Assembly: GCA_035622335.1 (NCBI GenBank)
Contig: DASPVO010000003.1
Span: 1 to 12,493, forward strand
Direction of reading: 5' to 3'
Source of the DNA: DATJAJ01 sp035622335
GTDB taxonomy: Archaea > Thermoproteota > Nitrososphaeria > Nitrososphaerales > Gagatemarchaeaceae
Length of the DNA stretch: 12,493 nucleotides
Under the pieces are notes generated by a model. The model did no database searches. It was given only the letters and a program-made list of their open reading frames with translations, and was not told where the DNA came from. The position numbers and the translations under genes are program-made. Of the stretch, positions 1-6,375 are shown piece after piece (the stretch's first letter is position 1; every line of letters begins with the position of its first letter).

Positions 1-558
1 GCAAGGGCCAGCGACTGCGACGTGGTCGGCAGGATGCTTTCGTCCGCGAGTTGGGGGGATGGCGCTGGAAGTGCAGCCTCGGACCTCAGTCATGAGCGCC
101 TGTCGGCCGCGAGGAAGTCGGCGCGTCTGGCAAAAAGGATCGCAGCGCTCCCCACGCCATTGCTAGAGCCGGAAGAGGTCTCCGGGAAGAAGCTGCAGAA
201 GAGATTCGACGAGAGGGTGAAGCGGCTGGAGAAGAGGATCAACGAAGCCTACCCGTTGGTCGTCTCTGAAGAACGGGAGGTCGCCCTGCTCCACAAGATG
301 CGCAGGGACGTCAGAAGGCTGAGGCACCTCCTAACGCTCGCGGACGACGCGAGGTCCGAAACCGATGTGGTATCGCGCCTCATCGAACTGCAGGACCTCT
401 TGGGCGCCGTGCGGGACATCGACGTCGCCCTGAAGAAGGTCGGGACCAGCCCCGCTCTGAGGGCCAGGCTCGTCCAAGCGAGGAAGGGCGCGTACGAGAC
501 CTTCCGAACGAGGAGCAGAGAAATGGGTGGGCGAGACCGTCTTGTGGAAACACGATGA
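1..558 (+). CDS. CHAD-domain protein, 5' end cut by window edge
   Basis: CHAD domains are helical bundles rich in His, Arg and Lys that bind polyphosphate or sit next to polyphosphate and triphosphate-tunnel enzymes. Counting from a possible GTG at 22, the diagnostic stretch is at residues 91-105: H91, then regularly spaced R94, R98, R99 and R101, in the pattern HxxRxxxRRLR. It is followed by a Leu-rich helix and the typical LLGAVRDIDVAL segment at 126-137. Residues 55-75 are a Lys/Arg/Glu-rich helix. The frame is open back to base 1 and no ribosome binding site is clear at the GTG. CHAD proteins also usually have a first HxxR half that is not visible here, so I infer the true start lies outside the window. 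The stop at 556-558 lies three bases from the convergent hydrolase gene. The family call is fairly safe. The cellular role is unknown, and polyphosphate binding is inferred from the family only. Confidence 0.72.
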   Translation, partial: ARASDCDVVGRMLSSASWGDGAGSAASDLSHERLSAARKSARLAKRIAALPTPLLEPEEVSGKKLQKRFDERVKRLEKRINEAYPLVVSEEREVALLHKMRRDVRRLRHLLTLADDARSETDVVSRLIELQDLLGAVRDIDVALKKVGTSPALRARLVQARKGAYETFRTRSREMGGRDRLVETR

Positions 559-561
559 AGG

Positions 562-1239
562 TCAGAGCTTCTCGGCCAGCTCTCCGACCTGCTTGGCGGC
601 GTCGTCCGCAACGAGGGGGTCGCCGTGTCCGCTGAGAAGAATCCTGAAGTCGAGCTTGGACAGCCTCGTCATGGAAGCCTTCGCCTGCTGCATGTCCACC
701 GTGAAGTTCGGCGGAGGCCCGACCAGCTTTCCGTCAATGTAGCGGACGGTGTCCCCGACGAAGAGCGCTCGCTCCGCTTCGTCGAAGAATGCCGCGCTCC
801 CGGGGGTGTGACCGGGCGTGTGTATTACCCTGAGCCTGCCGACCATGTCGCCCTCCTTGAGCCTCACGTCGGGTTCGACCGGGGTGACGCTGAAAAGAGG
901 GGAGATCACCGCAAACAGGATTCCCATCGCCCCCGCGGCCTTGAACTTCTTCTTCCCTGATAGATAGTCTGCGTCGGCTTCATGGACTCCGACCTTCGCC
1001 CCCGTCGCGCTCTTCAGTCGGGCGGCTCCCCTGATGTGGTCGATGTGCGAGTGGGTGATGACCATGTTACTCACGTCTTCCGGCTTCTTACCGAACCCAG
1101 CAAGATAGGCGAGTATCTTCTTGCCGTCAGGCGGGATTCCAGTGTCTACCAACGTGACAGTCCCCCCATCCTCGATTACCAGGTACGGGTTCGCATTTAC
1201 CCCGTCGACTCTGTGTATCCTCTTCGTGACTTCGGGCAA
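562..1239 (-). CDS. Metallo-beta-lactamase-fold hydrolase
   Basis: This 225-residue protein is a full-length member of the MBL-fold superfamily of Zn-dependent (sometimes Fe-dependent) hydrolases. All metal ligands are present: H63, H65, D67 and H68 in THSHIDH, H144 in HTPGHTPG, D163 in VGDT, and H205 in SGHGD. No extra DNA/RNA-processing domain or rhodanese domain follows. It is therefore a stand-alone, glyoxalase-II-like or generic MBL enzyme with unknown substrate, probably cytoplasmic because no signal peptide is seen. I chose the TTG start at 1239: the in-frame stop at 1261-1263 leaves no better codon, and a GGGAG sits three bases upstream. The gene lies 43 bases downstream of the PH-like/winged-helix gene on the same strand, suggesting co-transcription. 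A weak TATA-like GATTAAC near 1266-1272 could also drive it alone. It ends tail-to-tail with the CHAD gene. Confidence 0.9.
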   Translation of the reverse strand: MPEVTKRIHRVDGVNANPYLVIEDGGTVTLVDTGIPPDGKKILAYLAGFGKKPEDVSNMVITHSHIDHIRGAARLKSATGAKVGVHEADADYLSGKKKFKAAGAMGILFAVISPLFSVTPVEPDVRLKEGDMVGRLRVIHTPGHTPGSAAFFDEAERALFVGDTVRYIDGKLVGPPPNFTVDMQQAKASMTRLSKLDFRILLSGHGDPLVADDAAKQVGELAEKL

Positions 1240-1242
1240 CTT

Positions 1243-1247
1243 CTCCC
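1243..1247 (-). promoter_or_regulatory. Ribosome binding site for the MBL-fold gene
   Basis: On the minus strand GGGAG lies three bases before the TTG at 1239. It is closer than usual, but it is the only support for this non-ATG start. Confidence 0.4.
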
Positions 1248-1282
1248 TATTGCATTCGCCCTAGAGTTAATCCTTGCGGGAC

Positions 1283-2023
1283 TCAGCCGAACAGGTCTGC
1301 AGCGCCGAGAGGAGAGATTCTCCGATAGAACGGGTCTTCCTTGAACTCTTCAGACTTGCTCAGGAAGCCTTCGCTGACGAGCTTCTCGCAGGAGGACTGC
1401 ACTTCATCGGAATCGATCTTGAGTCCAAGCTGAGTCTGCAACCCGCTCGTGATTGTGAGTACGCCTTTCTCTTGCATGTCTCCCAACACCCTCAGAATCT
1501 TGCGCTCGACCGAATCCCGATCCGGAAGTGGAGGAAGCGTCTCCAGCTTCAGAGTCCCGTTCTTCAAACCTTCGACGACTTCGGCCCAGTCGCTCAGATT
1601 CTTTTTCCTCGACCTTCCTGTTATCTGCTGCACGAACTCAGTCTTGAGCATCCTCGAGCCGGTGTTCCACTGCACTTCAAGCTTTGGAGATCCGAGCATG
1701 CCCTTCTTCCCCTTCACGGACGACACTGACTTCAGAGGTATGGAGAGGTTGGCGGGGTCTGGTTGGATCGATTCAAGCTCTTCTACGTCAGAGAACAGGA
1801 TCACCCTACCTCCTGCGCCTCCAATGCTGCTGGGTATGTGAGTGACCTGCAGGTCTTCTTCGATTTCTGCGCTCTTCACGTAGACCAACCGGCTGTTCGT
1901 CAGCACCAGAGTCCCCTCGGACTCACCTCCGAAGCCGAACTCGGCCTCCACTTCCTTGGAGAGTCCGGAACTCCTAGCCCTGACCGCCTGCTCTTCGGCA
2001 AGGATGGCTTCGTCTACGCCCAA
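1283..2023 (-). CDS. PH-like domain plus winged-helix-like protein, unknown function
   Basis: This 246-residue protein has no signal peptide or membrane segment. Residues about 30-155 look like a bacterial/archaeal PH-like or GRAM-type barrel: a strand with GTLVLTNSRLVYVK (37-50), a strand pair around IPLKSVSSVKGKKGMLG (95-111), LEVQWNTG (115-122), and a closing amphipathic helix DWAEVVEGLK (145-154). Residues about 170-225 fit a winged helix: helix SVERKILRVLGDMQEKG, then QTQLGLKIDSDEVQSSCEKLVSEGFLSK, the usual order of helices before a wing. The combination could tether a regulator or a protein-protein adaptor to lipid or to another protein, but this is inference and no named family is claimed. 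The start is TTG at 2023. The frame is open to a stop at 2093-2095 but contains no better codon, and a TATA-like box at 2053-2062 would put the transcript start about eight bases upstream. It is divergent from the ABC operon and probably leads the hydrolase gene. Confidence 0.72.
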   Translation of the reverse strand: MGVDEAILAEEQAVRARSSGLSKEVEAEFGFGGESEGTLVLTNSRLVYVKSAEIEEDLQVTHIPSSIGGAGGRVILFSDVEELESIQPDPANLSIPLKSVSSVKGKKGMLGSPKLEVQWNTGSRMLKTEFVQQITGRSRKKNLSDWAEVVEGLKNGTLKLETLPPLPDRDSVERKILRVLGDMQEKGVLTITSGLQTQLGLKIDSDEVQSSCEKLVSEGFLSKSEEFKEDPFYRRISPLGAADLFG

Positions 2024-2052
2024 CTGATTCGTCTCAATCCCTTCCGAGTCGT

Positions 2053-2062
2053 GGATTAAAGC
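2053..2062 (-). promoter_or_regulatory. TATA-like promoter of the PH-like gene
   Basis: The minus strand reads GCTTTAATCC, with the TTTAAT core centred near 2057. An archaeal start about 26 bases downstream would fall near 2031, giving a leader of roughly eight bases before the TTG at 2023. Positional logic only. Confidence 0.4.
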
Positions 2063-2210
2063 ATACCCCGGCTCGACACACGATTTGGTTCCTCACCTCT
2101 GCCGACTTTCGGCTTGACCAGCGAGTCGCCCTTGCTTGACATCCCTGGTTAGAGTGTTCGATGCCAATTTGCAAGTCGAGGACCGCTGATACAGATTACT
2201 ACGACTAGTT

Positions 2211-2220
2211 TGCTTAAAAG
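2211..2220 (+). promoter_or_regulatory. TATA box of the three-gene ABC operon
   Basis: TGCTTAAAAG has a TTAAAA core centred at about 2216. Transcription starting about 26 bases on, near 2242, would give a leader of roughly 14 bases ending at the GTG at 2257. The ribosome binding site GGAGA at 2245-2249 would then fall inside this short leader. Confidence 0.55.
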
Positions 2221-2244
2221 ACTGACAACGACCCAAAAAAACCT

Positions 2245-2249
2245 GGAGA
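2245..2249 (+). promoter_or_regulatory. Ribosome binding site for the ABC fusion gene
   Basis: GGAGA ends seven bases before the GTG at 2257. This spacing supports GTG as start, and the signal peptide begins directly at that codon. Confidence 0.55.
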
Positions 2250-2256
2250 CCCGAGC

Positions 2257-5200
2257 GTGAGGTATAGGATTCCTCTCTGGGTAGTGGTAGTTCTAGCGCT
2301 AGCTCTGCTTGGCGCATGTCTCTGCACTGTCTCCCGCGCTCAACCTTCGGGCGAAGCCGCCTCCAGTGCGCCCGGTAGGAGCCTGAACCCAAACCTGCTC
2401 CCGGCTAAGCACGATGGCTCGTCTAGTCAAGATGCGGCACCGCCGAAGGAGCTGACCACTACCATCACTCTCCTACCCGCTGCTAACACCACCTCCCTCA
2501 CTTCCACCTCGCCTCCCATCAACGCGTTTCCGGTGCTGTACTACCAGAATGGGACGCTCCAGTTTGGCTTCATAGGAGACGCGCCCGTCAGCCTCGCCAC
2601 CGACGCGGGAACGAACGTTACGATAGAGGGAGCTTCCCAAAACGGCGGATTAGGCGCCGAAGACATAGATTGGGTCTTGGATGCTGGGGCCAACCCCGTG
2701 AACGTGACCTCTGGTTCGACTGTGACGTTCTACTACTATCAAGTTGTCGACCAGCTCGCGTGGTATTCAGTCGTCGGTGGCGGGAACATGCCCGCTCCCG
2801 TCTTGACGTACCTCGGCCCTCCCGCCAACGCATCGTCCATCGATCAGCCTCTCGTGAACTCTACGACTCTTACTACGAAGCTTCAGGACATCGAGTTCAC
2901 ACTAGGGTCAAACTCTTCGGTCACGAACCCCATCTCGGCCAACTCGACGATGAGGTGGGCCACCCAGACGTCCTCGTGGCAAGGCACCTACCTGCTTCCC
3001 ACGCCGATCAGGTACTACAGCCAGTTCAACGTCTCCCTAGGCTACTCCGTGACTGGTGGGAATGGATTCTCGGCACCGACCGTCTCCTGCCCAAGCTTCG
3101 GCCAACTCGAGAACTATACTGCGGGAACCACTGCGTGGGTGGACGCAGGTACTGCGGGCTCTCCTTCCTCCTGTTACTATCCTCAAACTCTTCCCGGGTC
3201 AAACGGGACGGAGCGTTGGGCAGCGCAGACCTCTGCGGTGCTAGCAGAGGGTCCAGGGAACATCACTCAAGAGTACTACGATCAGTATGCGCTCAAGGTC
3301 AACTATGGGGTCGTAGGAAACGAGCCTCCGACACCGCCCAGCGTGAACTCGACTTTCTTCGGCGTGGCGTCAACTGAATTCCTCTCCTCGCCCGAGTCGG
3401 TCCTGTGGCCCGACGCCGGGTCGAGCTACTCCGTGACCAGTCCTACCATCACCACGCCCACTGAGAGATGGCAAGCAAGCTCTGTCGTCGCTGGCGAGCT
3501 CGACCAGCCTCAATCGGTCTCGCTGACGGTCTACGACCAGTTCCTCCTGTCCGCTTCCTACACGGTGCAGGGCGGTGGAAGTCCCCCAGCGCCAACCTTC
3601 ACGTATCTTAGTCTCGGAAACGCGACCACGTTCCAGCTCTCGGGCGTCTTCCAGGGCTTCTGGGCTGACGATGGTTCTTCCTTCTTCTCCAACTCGTCGC
3701 TCAATGGCTCGAACTCCACAGACAGGTGGTACTCTTCCGACGCATCGGGCGTCGTGAACCAGTCGGCGAACCTACTGCTGGTGTACAACCACCAGTTCAT
3801 CCTCAGCGTCACGGGCGGCGACATCGGCTCTCAGTGGTTCGACAGCGGGACCACGCAGCTCGTCAACGTGCCTGGTGTCTTCAACAGGACTGACGGAGTC
3901 GGGCGGAGGGTGACTTCCTACTCGATAGACGAGGGCCAGTCCGTCGGTTTGACTCCAACGACTCAGAACGTCTCTGTCTCTTTGACCATGAACGGCCCTC
4001 AACTGCTCTCCATCCGCTCGGTGGAGCAGTTCGAGGTGAGTCTCGACCCCACTTCAAGTTCCGCCCTGGCCTCCATAACTTCGCCCACGATAGGCGGAGA
4101 CGACTACTGGTACGACGGGGGAACATCGGTGTCAGTGGTGCTGAATGGGGTCTGGGGGAGGCAGAACGGTACCGGCTACAGGCTTGTCTCATACAGCGTG
4201 GATGGAGAGACTCCGACCCTGGTCAGCATGACAGGGACCGTGCTGCTATCACTAGGTTCGATTTCGTCCCCCGTGTCTCTGACGTCCACCTCCGCGGTCC
4301 AGTACGGCTTGACGGTGTCTCAGGGTTCCATCGTGAGCCTCACGCCTTCGACTATCCCCGGCGACGAGGGTTGGTACGACTCCGGTGCCAAGGTCTCGGT
4401 CACGCTCAACTTCGATTGGGACGAAGTCGCAGGCCAGTCCAGAGTGAATGCCCTCGGCTATGCTCTGAACGGAGGGCCCGCGACTCTGCTGAGTAGGTCT
4501 GGGTCAGGGAACTTCACCCTCGACTTGACGATGTCAGAGCCCCAGGCCATCGTCGTTGACAGCGTCGTGCAATACTCCCTTACTGTCTCCGGCGGCTTCG
4601 ACACGAGGTTGAACGCCAGTTCCCCCACCCAGGACGGTTTCTACGACGCGGGGACCGAGCTCCAGGTGAGCACCGACAGCAGCTGGGGGCTGGTGAATGG
4701 GTCAACAAGGCAGGGTCTTGTGTCCTACACGCTTGATGGTCTGGAGCAGGCGGTCTCGCCCTCGGGCTCGGGTCAGTACTCGACTCCGACCATCGCAGTA
4801 GACTCTCCGCAACAGCTCACGTTCAATTCCGCCACGCAATACCTGGTCACCTTCAATTTCACCGACTCAACCGGAACTGCAACTTTCTCTCCCAGCAGCT
4901 TCGAAATCACCCTGAACGGCGTAGGGACCAACCTCTCAGCGTCGACATCTTGGGTCAACTCCGGAGACAGCGTCGCTGTCACTCTTGCATCCTGGGAAGG
5001 CTCGCAGCTGACCCCGATCGGGTCAGCTGGTGCCCAGGTGACAGAGCCCCAGACGCTGACAGTCCGGACGGACGTCTACGAGGCTTCGGTCAAGGTCGTC
5101 GACCTCATCGGGCTCCCCGTCTCGGGGGCAGGCGTTTCGGTTGCGTTCGCGAACGGCACGTCGGAGAAGCTGGTGACCGCAGGCAACGGGCTCGTGCCAC

Positions 5201-6375
5201 TAGGCCTAGTCCCCGCGGGCGACTACCAAGTGTCCGCGAGCAATCTGGGGTTCACGACCGAGTTCACCGCAAATCCCTCCGTGCGGGCTGAAGCGGTCGC
5301 GACGGTGCCCTTGAGCCTTCCGGTGCTAGGAGTCGCTCTCGCTATCTGTGTTGCGACATTTGGCACGGCTTTCCCGAGGCTCAGCAGCAGGCGCTCCGGA
5401 CGCGGTTCGGCTCTCGTTTCTGTGAGCGTCGCTGACGAGGCTGGCCGTGCCCAGACGAAGGAAGGCGCAGTCGTCGAATTTGAAAACGTAGGTTGCAAGA
5501 TAGCAGGCAAGACGATACTGAGGGAGATCACGCTGAGTGCCAGACGGGGAGAGATCATAGGCATCCTGGGCAGGAACGGAGCGGGAAAGACGACTCTCCT
5601 CTCCCTCATCTCCGGACTGAGGGGCAACTCCTCCGGCGTGGTCACGGTGCTGGGAGAGAGGATGCCCGCCCACGGCTCTGAGCTCCGCAGGAGGATGGGC
5701 TTCGTGCTGCAGGAGGATGCCCTCTATCAGGAGTCGACCGTCTTCGAGAATCTCAGGTTCTCGGCGGGGCTCTATGACGTGCGCAACCCAGACGCCAGAA
5801 TCCTCGAGGTTCTGGGACTCCTCGGGCTATCAGACCGAAAGGACCAGGTCGTGAGCACGCTCTCTGGAGGCCTAAGGCGGCGGACCGCGATCGCGCGCGC
5901 CTTCCTCCACGACCCGGACCTGTTCATAGTCGACGAACCCACGCTGGGGGTCGATGCCGACGCTCGACACGCAGTCTGGGCGTACCTCCGCCTACTCAGG
6001 TCGAAGAAGCGGACGGTGATAGTGGCGACCAACTACCTCGAGGAGGCCTTGGCTCTGTGCGACAGGGTGGCGGTCCTGTCCGAGGGCACGCTGCTCGCGG
6101 TCGAAGAGCCGCGTGAGTTGGTGAGGCGCACGGGCAGCTGCATCGATGTTGACTGCGACTCGCAGACAGCCAAGACCATCGCCTCGGGCGTTGCGGGCAT
6201 GAAGCAGGTCGTCCGCGCTGACCTGACGCTCTCGGGAGTGTCCCTGTTCCTTGACAAGGGCGCCAACCCCGACGAAGTGGTCCGCGGGCTCGCAGCATAC
6301 GGTGGAATAGAGGGTTTCAGGCTGCGCGCTCCCGACCTGTCCGAAGTCTTCAAGTCGCTGGCGGAGAGAAGATGA
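2257..6375 (+). CDS. Secreted repeat ectodomain fused to an ABC-2-type ATPase domain
   Basis: This 1372-residue open frame joins two things usually separate. Residues 1-28 are a signal sequence (MRYR, hydrophobic 7-22, possible cleavage after SRA). Residues 29-1018 are Ser/Thr/Asn/Gly-rich and extracellular: four clear copies of a repeat of about 90 residues (A, 162-511), five of a second (B, 512-939), then a carboxypeptidase-regulatory-like beta domain (942-1015). I count 27 NxS/T sites. Residues 1021-1039 are a membrane segment followed by arginines (1041-1049), as in a stop-transfer signal. A linker leads to a full ABC ATPase at 1072-1290: Walker A GRNGAGKTT (K1111), Q1152, signature LSGGL (1202-1206), Walker B D1226-E1227, D-loop D1233. 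The usual switch histidine is N1259. The last 80 residues are the C-terminal extension typical of DrrA/NatA-like ATPases. It overlaps the permease start by four bases (ATGA). Substrate unknown. The ATPase call is certain; the role of the ectodomain is inferred. Confidence 0.93.
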   Translation: MRYRIPLWVVVVLALALLGACLCTVSRAQPSGEAASSAPGRSLNPNLLPAKHDGSSSQDAAPPKELTTTITLLPAANTTSLTSTSPPINAFPVLYYQNGTLQFGFIGDAPVSLATDAGTNVTIEGASQNGGLGAEDIDWVLDAGANPVNVTSGSTVTFYYYQVVDQLAWYSVVGGGNMPAPVLTYLGPPANASSIDQPLVNSTTLTTKLQDIEFTLGSNSSVTNPISANSTMRWATQTSSWQGTYLLPTPIRYYSQFNVSLGYSVTGGNGFSAPTVSCPSFGQLENYTAGTTAWVDAGTAGSPSSCYYPQTLPGSNGTERWAAQTSAVLAEGPGNITQEYYDQYALKVNYGVVGNEPPTPPSVNSTFFGVASTEFLSSPESVLWPDAGSSYSVTSPTITTPTERWQASSVVAGELDQPQSVSLTVYDQFLLSASYTVQGGGSPPAPTFTYLSLGNATTFQLSGVFQGFWADDGSSFFSNSSLNGSNSTDRWYSSDASGVVNQSANLLLVYNHQFILSVTGGDIGSQWFDSGTTQLVNVPGVFNRTDGVGRRVTSYSIDEGQSVGLTPTTQNVSVSLTMNGPQLLSIRSVEQFEVSLDPTSSSALASITSPTIGGDDYWYDGGTSVSVVLNGVWGRQNGTGYRLVSYSVDGETPTLVSMTGTVLLSLGSISSPVSLTSTSAVQYGLTVSQGSIVSLTPSTIPGDEGWYDSGAKVSVTLNFDWDEVAGQSRVNALGYALNGGPATLLSRSGSGNFTLDLTMSEPQAIVVDSVVQYSLTVSGGFDTRLNASSPTQDGFYDAGTELQVSTDSSWGLVNGSTRQGLVSYTLDGLEQAVSPSGSGQYSTPTIAVDSPQQLTFNSATQYLVTFNFTDSTGTATFSPSSFEITLNGVGTNLSASTSWVNSGDSVAVTLASWEGSQLTPIGSAGAQVTEPQTLTVRTDVYEASVKVVDLIGLPVSGAGVSVAFANGTSEKLVTAGNGLVPLGLVPAGDYQVSASNLGFTTEFTANPSVRAEAVATVPLSLPVLGVALAICVATFGTAFPRLSSRRSGRGSALVSVSVADEAGRAQTKEGAVVEFENVGCKIAGKTILREITLSARRGEIIGILGRNGAGKTTLLSLISGLRGNSSGVVTVLGERMPAHGSELRRRMGFVLQEDALYQESTVFENLRFSAGLYDVRNPDARILEVLGLLGLSDRKDQVVSTLSGGLRRRTAIARAFLHDPDLFIVDEPTLGVDADARHAVWAYLRLLRSKKRTVIVATNYLEEALALCDRVAVLSEGTLLAVEEPRELVRRTGSCIDVDCDSQTAKTIASGVAGMKQVVRADLTLSGVSLFLDKGANPDEVVRGLAAYGGIEGFRLRAPDLSEVFKSLAERR
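2740..3789 (+). repeat. Four protein-level A repeats in the ectodomain
   Basis: Units begin at residues about 162, 253, 340 and 426. Shared features are a Tyr/Gln-rich opening (YYxQF, YDQY, YDQF), then xYxVxGGGxPxAPT, then WxDAG(S/T) or WADDGSS in the last three copies, then S/TxxRW near residues 320, 405 and 490. A weaker copy may precede them at about 85-160. From memory, WxDAGT and SxxERW repeats of this kind occur in archaeal extracellular proteins. The repeats have diverged too far at DNA level to be a recent tandem array. Confidence 0.65.
3790..5073 (+). repeat. Five protein-level B repeats in the ectodomain
   Basis: Units begin at residues about 512, 590, 681, 771 and 860, so they are 80-90 residues long. 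Each opens with a QF or QY strand (HQF, EQF, VQY, VQY, TQY) and a variable strand. Four then show WFDSGT, WYDGGT, WYDSGA or FYDAGT, and the fifth has WVNSGD. A Y(S/T/A)(I/V/L)(D/N)G-like strand follows in most. The pattern fits repeated small beta domains forming a rod. I infer a stalk of stacked beta domains. Confidence 0.6.

Larger units (their letters stand above)
2024..2256. other. Divergent intergenic region between PH-like gene and ABC operon
   Basis: These 233 bases separate two divergently transcribed units and contain one TATA-like element facing each way (2053-2062 minus, 2211-2220 plus). I found no RNA gene, no long inverted repeat and no convincing small gene. The roughly 150 bases between the two boxes are unassigned and are the natural place for regulator binding. 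Confidence 0.55.

Noticed and set aside
2093..2392. Possible 99-codon minus-strand gene in the divergent promoter region
   Set aside because: It overlaps the signal-peptide coding region and both promoter elements, and the Arg/Ser-rich translation resembles nothing.
2670..3377. Long open frame of 235 codons on the plus strand inside the ectodomain
   Set aside because: It lies wholly within the fusion gene in another frame, is rich in Arg, and has no family features. The fusion frame has repeats and glycosites that show it is the coding one.
5073..5470. Possibility that the ABC fusion is two genes joined by a sequencing error
   Set aside because: The frame is continuous, with a sensible membrane helix, positive flank and linker between the parts. 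I see no start codon with a ribosome binding site just before the ATPase domain. It still deserves read-level confirmation.
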